Below are positions 12,590 to 27,200 of a stretch of DNA of 64,000 bases, one piece after another. The notes beneath the pieces were generated by a model. It saw only the letters and a program-made list of their open reading frames with translations, did not search any database and was not told where the DNA came from. Numbering within the stretch: the first letter of the stretch is position 1; each line of letters begins with the position of its first letter. This DNA comes from Notospermus geniculatus (Eukaryota > Nemertea > Pilidiophora > Heteronemertea > Lineidae), in NCBI GenBank assembly GCA_002633025.1, contig NMRB01000585.1, forward strand, positions 258,306 through 322,305, in the 5' to 3' direction. Made by a program: the position numbers and the translations under genes.

Positions 12590-12930
12590 TGCAAAGAGGT
12601 AGAACCAAAACCTAGGAATAGTTGGTACAACCAAAATCTAGGATTAGCTGGTACAACCAAAACCTAGGAATAGTTGGTACAACCAAAACCTAGGATTAGC
12701 TGGTACAACCAAAACCTATAAATAGTTGGTACAACCAAAATCTAGGAATAGTTGGTACAACCAAAACCTAGGATTAGCTGGTACAACCAAAACCTAGAAA
12801 CAGTTGGTACAATCAAAATCTAGGAATAGTTGGTACAACCAAAACCTAGGATCACTTGGTACGACCAAAAGGTAGGAACAGCTGGTACAAACCAAAACCT
12901 AGAAACAGTTGGTACAAGCCCAGGAAACAG
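12590..12930. repeat. 26-bp minisatellite, about 12 copies
   Basis: Unit CTAGGAATAGTTGGTACAAC plus CAAAAC, with frequent AGCTGG/AGTTGG alternation. It has no unique spacers, so it is not a CRISPR-type array. Confidence 0.9.
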
Positions 12931-13873
12931 CTGTGCTGCCAAATCATAGCTCATTCAAATCCTCAGCAATGAAGCGCGCTATAGTCGGGGGCAGATCCAG
13001 GATTTTGGGAAAGAGGGGGCACTGTGCTAGAAACATTGAAATCTGCGGTAAATTTCAATGATTTGCTTCGAATTTCAGAATTTCACCGTCAATTTTACAG
13101 ATCTGTCGGCCTAAAGGGAAGGCGTGCGCCGGGTGCACCCCACCCCTTGGTTCCGTGGCTGATAGTCAAGGTTGATGCTAAGACTGCATTTTGTATTAGA
13201 TAGAGTTTGGACATGTCCAGAGGAAGTCACTGGACTGGTAACCAAGAACAACACAGACATCGACATGGCCATAGAAGGCGGTGAACACAGACGAGTGGAA
13301 AATGCTAGCAAAAGCTACATCTGTCGGCTGGATACGGAAGTGACCAAGATTCCAAAATGAGTGAGTCTTCCACAGTGACAGAATAAGGATAGGTTAACTG
13401 GCTTCTGATCAACACAGGATGAAGAGCCATCTGTAGGAAAATATGACCAATTCAATTCTATACCAATTACCATTACAGAGATAGCAACAAGGGTTTACCT
13501 TTAAGGCAGTTCCCTAATACACGCTCCTGCCATCTATTTTGAAACAGGCAAACTGCATGATTTCGACTGTGATGTTTTTCCAGCACAGATCACTGATGGT
13601 ATGTTCTGTTCATCAGTTCCCAGGAAAAAGGAGATGAAGTAGATATGGAAGCGAAAAAATACGGAGTGGAACAAGTTTTAAGACTGCTGAAAAGAAGAAA
13701 CTGCTACGCAAGGGCATGTCCTGAGTGTGCATGGTAAATGCTGATTCGAGAGTTGAGTGATCGGTACTCGAAAAACACTTCAAAACATAATGACATGACA
13801 ACAAATTAACTTCTGAAAGAGACTGCTGGAAAGAAACCGACATGGCAGGGCACGTCCCGAGTGTGCATGGTAA

Positions 13874-14094
13874 AGCCCCAGTCACATATCCACTCCGGGG
13901 CCCGTACGGCGAGTAAAAACAGACATTTTGGCCAATTTCTACGGTGCCCAGTTTGATCCAGTCTAATTTCCACTTATCCATTGAGGCGATTTCGGCATAA
14001 TTCATCTTAGATCCGCATTTCAGTCTCTAAAATCCACGGCAAGCCGCTGGGTGGGGAAAATCGTACGGGGCCCGGTGGATTTGTGACCTAGGCT
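13874..14094. mobile_element. PIF/Harbinger-like MITE, TAA target duplication
   Basis: Ends AGCCCCAGTCACATATCCAC and AGCCTAGGTCACAAATCCAC (inverted), flanked by TAA at 13871-13873 and 14095-14097. It sits between units of a three-fold, roughly 190-bp diverged tandem repeat (13700-14270), whose uninterrupted junction reads GCATGGTAAATGC. Confidence 0.75.
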
Positions 14095-14770
14095 TAAGTG
14101 CAGATTCGAGAGATGAATGATCAGTACTCAAAAAACACTTCAAAGCATAAATGACACAATAACAAATTAACTTCTGAAAGAGACAGCTGAAAACAAGAAA
14201 TCGACATGGCGGAGCTAGTATTCCTGAGTGTGCATGGTATGTAAATATTGAATTGAGTTGAGTGATCAATACTCGAAATCATCAGAAGATAAAATGATAC
14301 GGTAAAACAGACAACAAACATTACAATATAAGACAAATAGGGCCAAAAGGTTACACTAAGGTCCACAGACCTCTTGTTCACGAAATTTTGAATTTGTAAA
14401 TGATGTGAAGAAATGTCTCGTGATACCATGGTTACTGGCAAGAAAATAGATCAAATACACGTTCAAGGACCAACAGTAATGAACTATGCCACCATTGTTT
14501 ATTTGCAGACAGACGGACAGACGTACTGATGGATAGACAGACAGGTCATGATGGTATATGCTCACCAGGTGACCAATAATCAAGTCTTAATTCACACACT
14601 CCATAAATATACGTTAGTACAAGGTGGTACATACATGTAACTAATACCAGTAGTGAAGTTTGGCAAACAATTTTTACTGCAAGTGCGTACTTTTGCCAGA
14701 TGTCCATGTGGTGAACTTCAGGACCACATCACCGTTCCAGTCTCAAGTAGGGGATATTCAAAGCAGTATA

Positions 14771-14966
14771 CTGTAAACCGTGAAATTTTCGCAACGCTAC
14801 AATTTGGCAAATTTATCATTTTTGAAAACCGTGAAGACTAATTTCTGTGTTTACCTTCATAATTCAATGGAAAATGCATAAGGGTTTGTATTTTCGCGTT
14901 GTTTAAGTTCGTGTTTCGGCAATGACCGCGAAAATAAAACGCATGCGAAAATTTCATGGTTTACAG
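14771..14966. mobile_element. Mariner-like MITE, TA target
   Basis: 196 bp, ends CTGTAAACCGTGAAATTTTC / CTGTAAACCATGAAATTTTC (inverted), flanked by TA both sides. A full second copy is at 43744-43940. Confidence 0.8.
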
Positions 14967-15083
14967 TAGCTTGAAATTTTTATTCATGTCAGATTATATC
15001 ATGTCATATGTCATAAGCCATATCTGCCCGAGCTGAGGTGCTTCACAATTAGAATGGCAAAGAAATTAGGATGTTTTTCTTAC

Positions 15084-15200
15084 CTTAACATTATCGATAT
15101 CCGATTTAAGTAAGAGCTGTAAGCCAGCACCAGCATTCCTTGCTTCAAACTTGCTAATCCTATAATTAACAGGGTTGTCCTTCATGCCATCAGCTTGAGC
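15084..15200 (-). CDS. TEP exon 13, MG4 end, last exon found
   Basis: 117 nt, phase 0/0, acceptor TTTTTTACAG, donor GTAAGA. It starts [18 protein letters not shown] and ends KSDIDNVK. A normal donor shows the gene continues, but no phase-0 continuation was recognised between 15 kb and the window start. Confidence 0.82.
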
Positions 15201-18200
15201 CTGTAAAAAACAAGTCAAAATCACAGAATAAAGATTTTTTTTTGCACACTTTACCCCTTAGGGTACCGCACCCTTTTCAATTTTACCACTGATCTGGCAT
15301 GAATTTATTTCAGGTAAAAAGAATTTTAGGGACAAGAAATTTTCAAATTCAGTTTTGGGGCATAAGCAATTATGCCATTTCACAACACGCACTGAACTTG
15401 ATGTAGCATTCCCGGATAATCTTATTTTCATCAGAATTATCACATTTTCCCTTAAATGCTGAGGAATAGATCTGGCTATGATTTGGTAGAGAGCTTGTGC
15501 AGCGCCTCATTATGACGTCACTTTTGACCTGCAGTCCACCATGCTGACGTTGATGACAAAGTGCGTCACATGTAGATCGCGTCATGGTTTGAAGACGCAC
15601 ACACTCCACTTGCGCTGATGACAAAATGCACCACGTGGGTCGCCGACGTCGTTTGACGTCAAATTGACCGTCAAGATGGCAGATTTTTCCGTGATGACGT
15701 CATCTGCACAAGCTCTATAGACACAGAAACCTACTAACAACTTACTGTTATCAAGTATTGTCCAACATTTGTGTCAGTGGTGAATTCAAACGTCGCTTGT
15801 CCATCCCCACCTTTGGAAACAGTCTTTTCGGGCAGAACATACTTGGTCAAAGAATTTGAGTAACAGTCATGACCGTATTTAGTCTTTGCGCATGGTGTAT
15901 ACGTGGCTGCTACCTTGATGTCCCTGGTGATGGGTGAGCCATCAGGCTGCTCGAGTTTGAGCTGGAAGACGAACGGGAACATGATTTCTGAGCACATTTT
16001 TCAGGTTGTAAGACAAATGCAGACCAGCAGACTGCAGACTATGGGCAGTTATATCCGCAAAAAGTAGACGTTGACAAAACAGATACATGTACATAGGTTA
16101 CAAAATCAGAGATGTGCTTTTAGAAAACAAGAGATATTCTTTAACAAAACAAAGATGTTTTTTAACAAAACAGAGACGTTTAGATGTGATTTGGAGTCGT
16201 TCACAAAGGAGACGTTGGGTGGTACTGGAGTCATTTACAAAATTTGGAGACGTCCCTTATCTGAGACGCTCACATTTTTCAAACGTACCAGGTTACCGGG
16301 AAAGAACTGACTGGATCGTTGGGGGAAACTTTTATGCGAGTATTAATATTCGTGGTGACATTTTGATTTCGCTAATTTCGCAAGAATTTTTACATTTTTA
16401 CATGTGAAAATATTTGCGTATACGGTAGTCATATATGCCACCAGCATGAGCAGGCAGAAAAAGGCTCTATTTTGCTATACTTACGAAAGCATAATATTTC
16501 AGTCCTGGACTGAAGTAGCTGGAAGTGAAATCCTGCTTTTCCAACTTGAAATCTCGGGCATGGACTTTGAGATCCACCGTGTTGTTCAACTTGTCATTAG
16601 TGAATAATTCTGTCATTTCGGCAAAAATCTTCAGCACAGCAACATTCAACTTTCCAATCTGAACCACGACAGTCCCTTTGCCATCAACCAATTTCAATGT
16701 CTGACAAATTGAAGAAATTAATTATTACTGCAGACATCATATTTAAACAAGAAAGGGACATCACATCAATGTCAATGGTTTCCAATGTTTCATTGGGAGG
16801 CTCAACTTGGTATAGGAGTTGCTTCCAGGCCAATTTCTAATTTCCTGTTAAAATCAAGAACGGATTTCCAAATTTGACCTTGAACTCCGTTTTCTTCCTT
16901 TGCTTAATCAGTTCATTTGTTTCTTCTTACTTACAAATTTTTCTTCCTTGTCCTTCAAGTTTCTTGACCACCAACTTGAATGTTCGTATTGTTGCTGTTT
17001 TACTGTCAGCTCAACAGTACCAGGTACAGTCCCACCAAAAGTGTACCTGCAAGATGACGCCATCATTTATCACAGGAGTGAGCGATACAAACAATACTCT
17101 AGTTTCACCGATTTAAGACCACTTCCAGGTATTCAAGCTCCACCCATGTAGGCCTGGATAGTTGGGTAAGCGACACCAAGTCCTCAGTAAGAATGGGTTT
17201 ATGTTCAGGGCCTATGAGGTGTCGATCTCATACAACGTTTACAAGCGTCTGCACTTCAATTGACCGTGTGATGTGGTTTTTTAAGGACAGTGCAAAACGT
17301 AGGCCTAGACATACAATAAAGGATGTGTAAGTCACTGAGCAAGTGATCACTTTGTAACTTTGTCGACCACGGTCATATCAACTTCCCACCACCAGTGAGG
17401 AGAGCCAATCAGCTAGAAAGGACACAGAGGCCTGTTCGAATGCATACTGTACGGTAGGGGGTCCCTCCAGGTTAACGAAGTGGAGTATAAAGTGTGAAGA
17501 TGAGTAGGATAGGGTGGGTGTGTACTGGGGCGATTCGCACAAGTTAATGAAGCAGTCTTAAATCGATGAAACTAGAGTATTTACAACGACAATTTTTACA
17601 CTCATTGCCCTAGTATAGGGTTCATAGGGTTGAATGTAGTTTTAGTAACGTACACATTGTACTGGAATTTAGAAAGGCTGAAATTTATACCTGACAAGAA
17701 CTCAGAAGGTAGAATATCGGTAGATACTGACACTTGTAATTTATTTCTTACTAGTGGAAATACGCAACCCTAAGGCTTCGATTACATAGAGGTATACGGT
17801 ACTCGTCAACCGCCCGGAACGTATACCGTATACGATGTCCGTGACAGAGGACACTAGTGACTTACAAAACTTTCACCACTATCGGAACTTTTGTCCCCAA
17901 AAGGGCATATGGCTGGGTCTCTATCTTCACTTCAAATCGTGGAAGCACTGAAAAATAATCATACGCACACTCAGAGTAAAAAAAAAATCAGAGTAATTCT
18001 GAGAAAACAGGCAAAGGCCCTACATGCACATTCTTGCTACCGGGTACTTCTCTAATGAAAACAATTCACAGAATGGTTATAAAGCTTTCATCATGTTCAT
18101 TCTATCCGAAGGAGAAAGCACAATGAAATGGTCCATGGACCATGTGCTCACTGGGTTGGACATAATAGTCTAATGACAGAGGGAGGTACATATCAGTTAT

Positions 18201-21200
18201 GAGCAATCTGGGTCAAGTCATTCCCAGAAAAGACTTTGATGATTTTTGGGTTATGCCACCTGGCGGCCATATTAGATGTCCGATCGGGCTGCAACTTCAC
18301 ATGTACATAAAGGTCATCTGCAGGGGACCACATAGCACATTGGAGCNNNNNNNNNNNNNNNNNNNNNNNNNNNNNNNNNNNNNNNNNNNNNNNNNNNNNN
18401 NNNNNNNNNNNNNNNNNNNNNNNNNNNNNNNNNNNNNNNNNNNNNNNNNNNNNNNNNNNNNNNNNNNNNNNNNNNNNNNNNNNNNNNNNNNNNNNNNNNN
18501 NNNNNNNNNNNNNNNNNNNNNNNNNNNNNNNNNNNNNNNNNNNNNNNNNNNNNNNNNNNNNNNNNNNNNNNNNNNNNNNNNNNNNNNNNNNNNNNNNNNN
18601 NNNNNNNNNNNNNNNNNNNNNNNNNNNNNNNNNNNNNNNNNNNNNNNNNNNNNNNNNNNNNNNNNNNNNNNNNNNNNNNNNNNNNNNNNNNNNNNNNNNN
18701 NNNNNNNNNNNNNNNNNNNNNNNNNNNNNNNNNNNNNNNNNNNNNNNNNNNNNNNNNNNNNNNNNNNNNNNNNNNNNNNNNNNNNNNNNNNNNNNNNNNN
18801 NNNNNNNNNNNNNNNNNNNNNNNNNNNNNNNNNNNNNNNNNNNNNNNNNNNNNNNNNNNNNNNNNNNNNNNNNNNNNNNNNNNNNNNNNNNNNNNNNNNN
18901 NNNNNNNNNNNNNNNNNNNNNNNNNNNNNNNNNNNNNNNNNNNNNNNNNNNNNNNNNNNNNNNNNNNNNNNNNNNNNNNNNNNNNNNNNNNNNNNNNNNN
19001 NNNNNNNNNNNNNNNNNNNNNNNNNNNNNNNNNNNNNNNNNNNNNNNNNNNNNNNNNNNNNNNCCCCCCCCCCCACGCTATAAAAGCTAGCTTCGCCCCT
19101 GTAGAGGCAATCATTTGGGCTAAGATTATCCCATGCATTGTCTTCTGAGGCGAGTGAAAAACTGCTCGCCTGAGAACAATACAAAACTCTATTGTTCTGA
19201 GGTGAGCAGTTTTTCAGTCGCCTCAGAAGACAAGGCCTGGATAGTATCCAAAAGTAAAATGGGGACCTCAGTTATCTTCTAATAACCCACCGTATTTTTC
19301 TACTTTGAACTTCTTGACTGCCCCATCATCCTGAAAAAAATACATTAATACATCAATGACTAACTCAACTGACAACTACATGTATACGTCAACTACAAAT
19401 AATTAGTCAATTTCCTTGAGCAGGGTTCGTACACTACCCCCAGACCTAAAACTCCAGGACTTTTCAAAAACTTATGGGGTAAATTGTGATTTTTCAAGGT
19501 TTTCCAGACCTGGAAAGGGGAGACCTCAAAATTCCAGGTTTTCAAGGATTTCAAGGTAGAGTACGAACCCTGCTTGAGGCAAAGCAATCCAGAGCCTCAA
19601 AAAGTCTGATGTGGACCTCTGTCAATGGGAGACTGGGATTTTAAAGGGTGTTTTCACAGGCCACGAAAATCACTGTTTATTTACATTTTGTTTGTCTGTG
19701 TCCAGTCTGTCTTATGAGTAATTTGTTGGTGGCATGCCCCTCTAGAAATTCTTTTGATACCGAAAGTATTCAATTTGGTGGGCTGGCATGTCCCAAAAGT
19801 CCAAAATAACATAATGTAAACATCAATGTTCATAAACATTGAATGTAAACAATGAAGTCATTTGTGATACGTTATCTTTAAGACAAAACCCAAACGAACG
19901 CCATCTTGCAATTGGCAAGCTGTAACATCCAGTGTTTCCGCCAGAGGGTACGCTGTGAGTACCCTCAAAGGAACAGAAAAGGGCCATTTTCTTTAATTTC
20001 ATGGGTTTTTTTGCTGATTGTGAAGAACTGCATACCCTCAAAAATATTTCTGGCAGAAACCCTGACAGCAGAATAGCATTTTTGTCAACACTCCGATTAC
20101 ATAAAATAAAAATGGTCCATGGACCATGTGCTCACCTGGGTGAACGTACCAGAAAACATGACAAATGTTAAATCGAAATGTTCCAAGGTCATGTATCCGC
20201 GTTAGATGCACCTGATAAAAATTTGGAGACAATCCAGTTACAGTTCAGGAGTTGTTGGACTTTGAGCTTTGGTTTTGGCCACCTGGTGGCCAAGCGGAGA
20301 ATTGAATCGGACCGAAAGGTGGTGTCATAGGTCGTCTGACGTAGGGGTGTATATATACCAAGTTTCAAATCAATAGCCCAAGCAGTTACGAAACGTGCCA
20401 CCAAATGACTAAATTTTGAACTTTGACCTCTGTTTTATTATCATGATAGATACGTGCTGTCCTTTTACAGCCCCGTTACAGGTCCACAGGACAGCAGTGG
20501 AAGGTACGGGGGTTGGTTTGTATTTAGAGAGTTGCTATCTTCTGTGTCAATTCACCATTCTTGGTTTCCTCTGTACACTAATGACAAAATACTAAATCGA
20601 CTGTCCACGGTTTTCATGGTCAGGTTGCCCAGAGAGAGCAACTCTGCATGAAGTAACTCACCTGCAGGACAAAAGTGCTGTTCTGGTCCATCAAAAATTC
20701 GAAGATTGTGGTTCTCTGGCACGGCATCGTTATAGAGTGTGAGATGGGCGGGTTGGTCATGGTCATGGTTCGTCCCTGTCAATGACACTGACGCTAACAG
20801 GTCAAAACTGATCTCATTGTCTGGTTTGGGATACTCAATAGGTTTGCACTCTGATGCTGGTTTGAGCTTTGTGTTATCAGCACCTGCAAAACACAATTTG
20901 AGGTATATACCTGAATGAGAAAACATATAGAAGTTGTTGAAGGTTTACAGCTAGATTTCCTGATAAAATTGATTGCAATACAGTTTCTTTTGAACACTGG
21001 CTGGTATTCATAAAAGCTAACAAATATTTTTACTTCCAAGTTTTGTGATACATGTACATAATTGGACCACACTGTGCAAATCTTAAGTAAAAGCATTTGC
21101 TAACTTTTATGAATACAGTGCAGTGCACCCTCGCTCTTATGAACCTCAATTTTACGAACTCTCGGATATTACAAACCCAACGTCTGGCTCCCAAAATTTC

Positions 21201-24200
21201 ATGACATGTATGTAAATCCTCACCATTATGAACTCTGCATTAGTACGAACTTAACCTTTGGACCCCGAAGGGTTCGTAATAGCGAGGGGGGGACTGTACT
21301 AGCCAATGTATGTAACATCCCTAAGGAATTATGGACTTCTGCTTAATAAGCTTTTTTCACTTTTCTGAAATGATGAAGTAGACCATCATTGAATACCAAA
21401 TAACAATACACCCACCTCCGTGTTTGAAAGTCCATGGTTCTTTTCCGCGGAAGATGTAGTTGATGACTCCAGTGTAGAACATACCACCGAATAAACCCAG
21501 CGGCGTATTGAACGATGGCCGCACATTCCTTATTTGATATAATTCCTTCCAAACCCAACTCTCTTTCAGCATGCCTTCATAATTTACTGGTTCAATTCCT
21601 GCAAAGAAAAAATCAATTGATGCCATGTACTGATTCATAATTCAGTAATACATGTATCTTATCACAATTCAAGGCCTACGTTCAAATACCCGGCCCAGTC
21701 AAGTTTTTTTTAAGTGAGAGATCGTGCCACCACATAATGACCATCAGCTAAACAATATCACAAATTCATTCGTCAAATGGCAAAAATTGGCTAATTGTAT
21801 TTTTTAACCCTCAAACCTTCTTTGGCTTAGGCCAAAAAAAAACAAACCTTTGGTTCAGGTAACCCAACCGACCCTATTTTTTGCCCCAAAAAATGCCTAC
21901 TCAAAAATTTTTATTGCCAAATTTTCGTCTCCCTCAAATTTATGCCCCTTTCATTGTCAAAAGAACCGCCAAAAACACAACCACAGCGCCACAACGGCGC
22001 CTTGTATGACTAGTAAAGCACGCTGAGCAAAAGTTTTTGCATAGTAAATGGTCAAGTTTTTTAACAGCTACCACCAAAAAACTGTACAGTAAAGCATGAG
22101 AAGGAGAGGTTTTGTGACTCTTGCTGCAAAGGAGATACAAGTTCATGAAATTTACTGGAAACTGAACTAGACACAATGAGAGTATGGCATTGAGTGAGCT
22201 GGTGTCCACTGACAGGTTTACCACACAACTTCTCACAGTAAAAAAAAATATTAAAAAAAAAAAATCCCTACCGACCTACCCACCTCCAGAGGGAGTCCGT
22301 TACCTGAACCAAAGGTTTGGTTTTTTTTGGCCTTAGGAACTCAATTACATGTATTTGACCAACTGAAACCCCAATATTTGTTTTCTTTTTATTTAAAGTG
22401 CTAAGATAATGTAAAAACTTTTCCTAAGTGACATACATTTCATTAAACATTACATCACAAACATTCTGATGAAAAGATATTTATAGAGCTAGCTCCAGAT
22501 TGACCTTCCCTGGTCAGTCTCTTACCAGCCGTTTTGGAAGACCCTTCATTGACAGCATCATACACTGCCTCAGCTGCCACCATCCCACTCTTCATAGCAT
22601 TATGAGATCCTTTGACCTTGGGAACGTTCAGAAAGCCAGCAGCACACCCAATGAGACACCCACCAGGAAATGTGAGCTTTGGGATGGACTAAAAACAAAG
22701 AATACTAGGAGTTGCTGGTTTTCAACATTGCGATTAGCACAAATTGCGTCAATATGAGTTTTAGGGGGTAATGTACATGTAATTATTATAGGGTTTAAAG
22801 CCAGGCCTCAGTATGCTTATATGATATACCAATTCAGTCAAATTTGGTCAATATTCAAACAGACAGGAGAGGGTAAAGTTAAGTTCGGTCAAAACTAGAA
22901 GAGGCAAGATTATTTGAAAGAGCAGATATAATCTGATCACGTGGCAAATAGTTCGGAAAACCAGTTTGTTGATAACCTAAATTGATGAACTTGACCTGTA
23001 AATGACCTCGAGATTAGAAGACTGCTTTCTTCGAAGAACTTCATCTCAAAAACAGATGTTCTAAAAAATACGGCTGTTCATCTTGTGTACGATCAATCGC
23101 AAGTGAGATTTTGAAGCCACAAAGAAAAATAACATTTGAAGTTTACAAAATATTGCAAGTGAGATTTTGAAGTTAAAGCCCCTATTCTGGAAGCCTCCTA
23201 ATAACCCTGAGGCCCCCTTTCAACTTTTGTATTCTGCCCTGCAAACAATAGCTAAAGGTAAACCTTAGGCCCTAGATCTAGATGTGTATAGCCACAAAGA
23301 AAAATATGGTCTAAATATTACCAATATTTGAAGTTTAGGCCTACAAATGCTATCCATATGATACAGCCTTTAGCTCACAGCAGAAGCTTACCTGTACTCC
23401 TCCCTCGTTAAGTGCCCTTGCACCGTAGCCTATACGCTTGCCTCCCTTAAGATACTTAGCTATAGTTGGATGATGTTTAAACTTCTGGAATTCTTTGTAC
23501 GGACTAACGTATGGATTAGAATAATCCAAACCAACCTGGAGGGAAAATTTACCAAAATATTAGATTCAAGAAAAGATGTTCGATGTTTCCAAAGTTCTTT
23601 TCCTGAAGATTTACAACAGAAGATGAATACCGGTATCGCTCCATACTTACAACATAACCTATAGATATCATTGGAACACCATTTTCTTGGAGATGATAGC
23701 AGAAAGAACCACCATATGTTTTATAATCCTGAAATGGAACAGAAACAGAACTAGCTTCTGATTCAGTACATGTAGGTGGGTATGACTGATGACAGGATCT
23801 TAACTTGTGACAGGCTATGACAAGTATGAGGCATGAGGAGTGCGATCAAATTTGAAGTACCAGTGATAGCTCTATCCTGTATTAATTTTAAAAGAAGGGT
23901 ATACATGTACCGTATAGTGGAAAATAGCCAAAGTGACATCAGATTCAGAATTTATTACCAGTACAAATGTATAAAGGTTAACCTAAGCAATAGCTCTACC
24001 ATGTACATGTACAACTGAGAAGAATGTAGCGGAGAATAGCTCCGGTGTTGTGAGGTTTCAGATAAGTGTAGGAATAACAAATGCAACCAATTAGCCCTAA
24101 GTTGGAATTGACCAACATCTGAATGACAAGATATTTTATTTTTTTAATGTTGTGAGCACTTCAGCCAACTGAGAAAAGCCAAAGAACACTTTGGACAAAA

Positions 24201-27200
24201 ACAATGTACACTGCATGTGCATTAGGAGAGAGGCAAGCTTGACATACATGTATTTCAGGTCCCCATTCATTGCCAAGAAACTCACCAGTGGCCAGCCTAC
24301 AGCATGCTCCGTCCTACCGAGGACATGATTCTCCGGCTCAACTTCCCATAATTCTTTGAGTCCTATCCCGTACGTCATGGGTTCCTTATCTTTCCTGAGA
24401 TCAAAATTTTTAATGACTTGTTTCGACAGATGTCCGTGACAACCTTCAGCAAATATTGTACACTTGGCATGTAATTCCATACCTCGCTCAAATGTTTCCT
24501 GCAAAAAAATAGTCTCATTACAACACTGACGCCATGTCAACTTGGCAGGACCAACTCAACTGAATTAAAATGGTGAATTACTCCTCCTTCATCAAATCGA
24601 TTGGAACAGCACACCATCGGATTATTGCTCCACCTACTTTTGGTGATCCATCCTTGTAAATGCCAACGTCGTTAGTCGCAACGCCTTTAACACTGCCATC
24701 CTCATGGAATAAGACTTCACTCCCTGCAAAACCTGGGAATAACTCCACACCGAGTTCTTCTGCCTGTTCCCCGAGCCACCGAACTACATGGCCAAGACGT
24801 ACAATGAAATTGCCATAGTTGTGCATCGGCATACCTAAAACATTTTAAAGAAAATTTAGGGTAATTAAACTGGCTTGCATGTATCTACAAGATTTTAAAG
24901 AAAATAGTGTAGTTGGCATACCTAAAGATTTTGAATAAAATTTGGGATAGCTGGCATATCTAAAATATTTTAATGAAAAAGTGTAGTTGGCATAGCTAAA
25001 AGACTTAAGATTTCAGGAGAGAGCACCCACCTGGTAAAAGTGGAATTGGTATTCTGCCATTTTTTGTGAGATATGCAAATCTGTCTTCTTTGACTGGGGT
25101 GTGCTCAGGAAACTAGAAAGCAAGTACAGACATTCTGCAAGTCAATACAGTTAGCCATTATGGGTACGGTAACTGCTACATGTAGAATACTAGTATTATA
25201 GTACATGTAGATCTATAATACGAGTTGTATAGGATTGTAGGCAGGAGTTTTAACCAAATATGAAACAAAAGTACAAATAAGCCATCAATAAGTGAATTGA
25301 CAAGTGGACACACTGACGCAAAATCAACACTTATTGACACCATGTCTCACTTCAGTCAGCAGGTACCCCACTTCTGCTTGAAGGTCAGCAATTACATGCC
25401 TCTCCTCCCACGGTATTCTTGAAACTCTGAGGGCTCAAACTTACCCCTCTGTCCTCCCAATCTGGGAACAGTTCCCTCAAGGCAGTTGGTTCGATGACTG
25501 CACCAGACAACGTGTGGCCTCCGATCTCAGATGCCTTTTCAAGAACACACACCCTCAGCTCTTTCTCTTGTGACTTTGCAAGTTGCATGATACGGCATGC
25601 GGCAGAAAGACCAGCAGGCCCGCCACCGACGATCAAGACATCACACTCGTCTGCAAAGCGTTCCATATTCACATCTGAAGGAAAAATTATGTACACAATT
25701 ATGGTACAGTAGCAGTAGGGTAGGCGATACAGCCATTGCTGCCAAGCAATACATTCTTTGTGAGGTATGGATGATGCACAAGTGGACCCCCCCCCCCCAT
25801 AATTGGTGTAAATTTGAAATTGTTGTTAGGAATGGGAAGTGGTGATTTTCGACTTTGCATTCTGTTTTATCCTACAGCACGTAGGTGTTACTGTTAGTAT
25901 TGAGCAGAGGAAGCCTCATCATATAGCTAAATCATTTTACTTACACGTTCATTGAGAATATCCACTAAGTTCTTATATTGGTGGATTTTATCATTTATGA
26001 TTGATGAACATGTTTTCAAAAGTAAAAGCATCTTAGAAGCAGCTTTACAACCTGCAACTGCTACTTCTTTACCTAACACAATACTGCCCCTATAAAATTA
26101 CATGTACAGTAGAACCTCCCTAGTGAACGCCCTTGGGACCGGAAAAAGTGTTCACTATGAGGAGGGCCCGGTTTAGTGCAATCATTGATGCAAAGAAATA
26201 ATTGGGACCGAAAATGAACGTTCGTTATTCAGAGGTTGTTCACTACACTATTCGGAGGTGTTCACTAACGTAGGTTTTACTGTACTATCATTGTGGGATA
26301 CATATCGTAAGGCCTTGCTGTCTTGTCCAATAGGTTGGAGATGTGGGCATACACTGCTCACCTTTCCATCTTGTATCTGTTTCCCGGGGGACAATTGTGT
26401 GATGAGTGGTGATTTTTGGCGTTGCACTCACTTCACTGGAATAGAAGTGACGGAAGACACGCACACTTTGACAGACTGAAATAAAGAAGAACACATCCAT
26501 TCCTCAACTTACTCTTACTGACTGGAATAGACATCTTTCAAAAGTCGGCCATTTTGGCATGAGGGTAAAAAACCGGGACAATGCATTAAGTTTTGCCGGA
26601 AATTATAAGGTCTATTCCGGTGTATTCCGGTCTTCTTACGTACCCGGCGGGCTAGGCCTATGTAGTATGTAGCCTATCCATAGACTCATCACTCTTCTTC
26701 ACCCTGTACGCCTAGGCCTAGGCTACCGTAGCTACAGCATGTAGGACTACAGCCCATCTTTCATCATGTTCATGGAACACTGTCATCGAAATATTCAAAG
26801 GTAGGCCTGAGTGTAGGCCTATTGTTGTTACGCACTGGCTATTCGTACCGTCACGGTGCAAATAACGCCAAACCAGATCTTATTCACACCGTCGTAAACA
26901 GCCAATCAGAGAGCTTCATTCAAGGCATGCCAGATGAAGTTACCGGTATCATCTCGCACAATGTCGGATTTTTTNTAGGCTTTCCCCTTCAACATGTTGA
27001 ATTCGCTTTGACATTTCCCAACCACGTGCCTATGTTTTCATTGTGATTCTAAAAATAGTAACGCCATAAAAGGAAATGCTCGGAAGCCAATACCGAACCC
27101 TCATAGCCCTAGCGGTGGGTTCGGGAACCAAACTATGTCGTACCGTGTTGTGGGTTGCTGCACTTGTGCGGCGAATTTGTCTGGCCTCTACGTTGGAGAG

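Larger units (their letters stand above)
5000..15000. other. 10 kb without a supported gene
   Basis: Only MITEs, minisatellites and diverged repeats were recognised. In particular no continuation of the TEP gene (MG5, bait region, GCGEQ thioester motif, C-terminal domain) was found on the minus strand. Confidence 0.6.
16347..18346. repeat. Block A of TEP exons 9-11, duplicated as block B
   Basis: Near-identical to 29624-31857, starting TATTCGTGGTGACATTTTG and running to the gap at 18347. B begins immediately after an N and continues 635 bp past the point where A enters its gap, consistent with the same locus from two haplotypes. Confidence 0.88.

Noticed and set aside
12590-12930. Regular repeats resembling a CRISPR array
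   Set aside because: 26-bp units are directly abutting without unique spacers, in an animal genome; a minisatellite.
13613-14005. 130-codon minus-strand ORF
   Set aside because: Runs into the MITE at 13874-14094 and a diverged tandem repeat.
18199-19184. Long ORFs on both strands of about 270-295 codons
   Set aside because: They consist almost entirely of N; artefact of the assembly gap.
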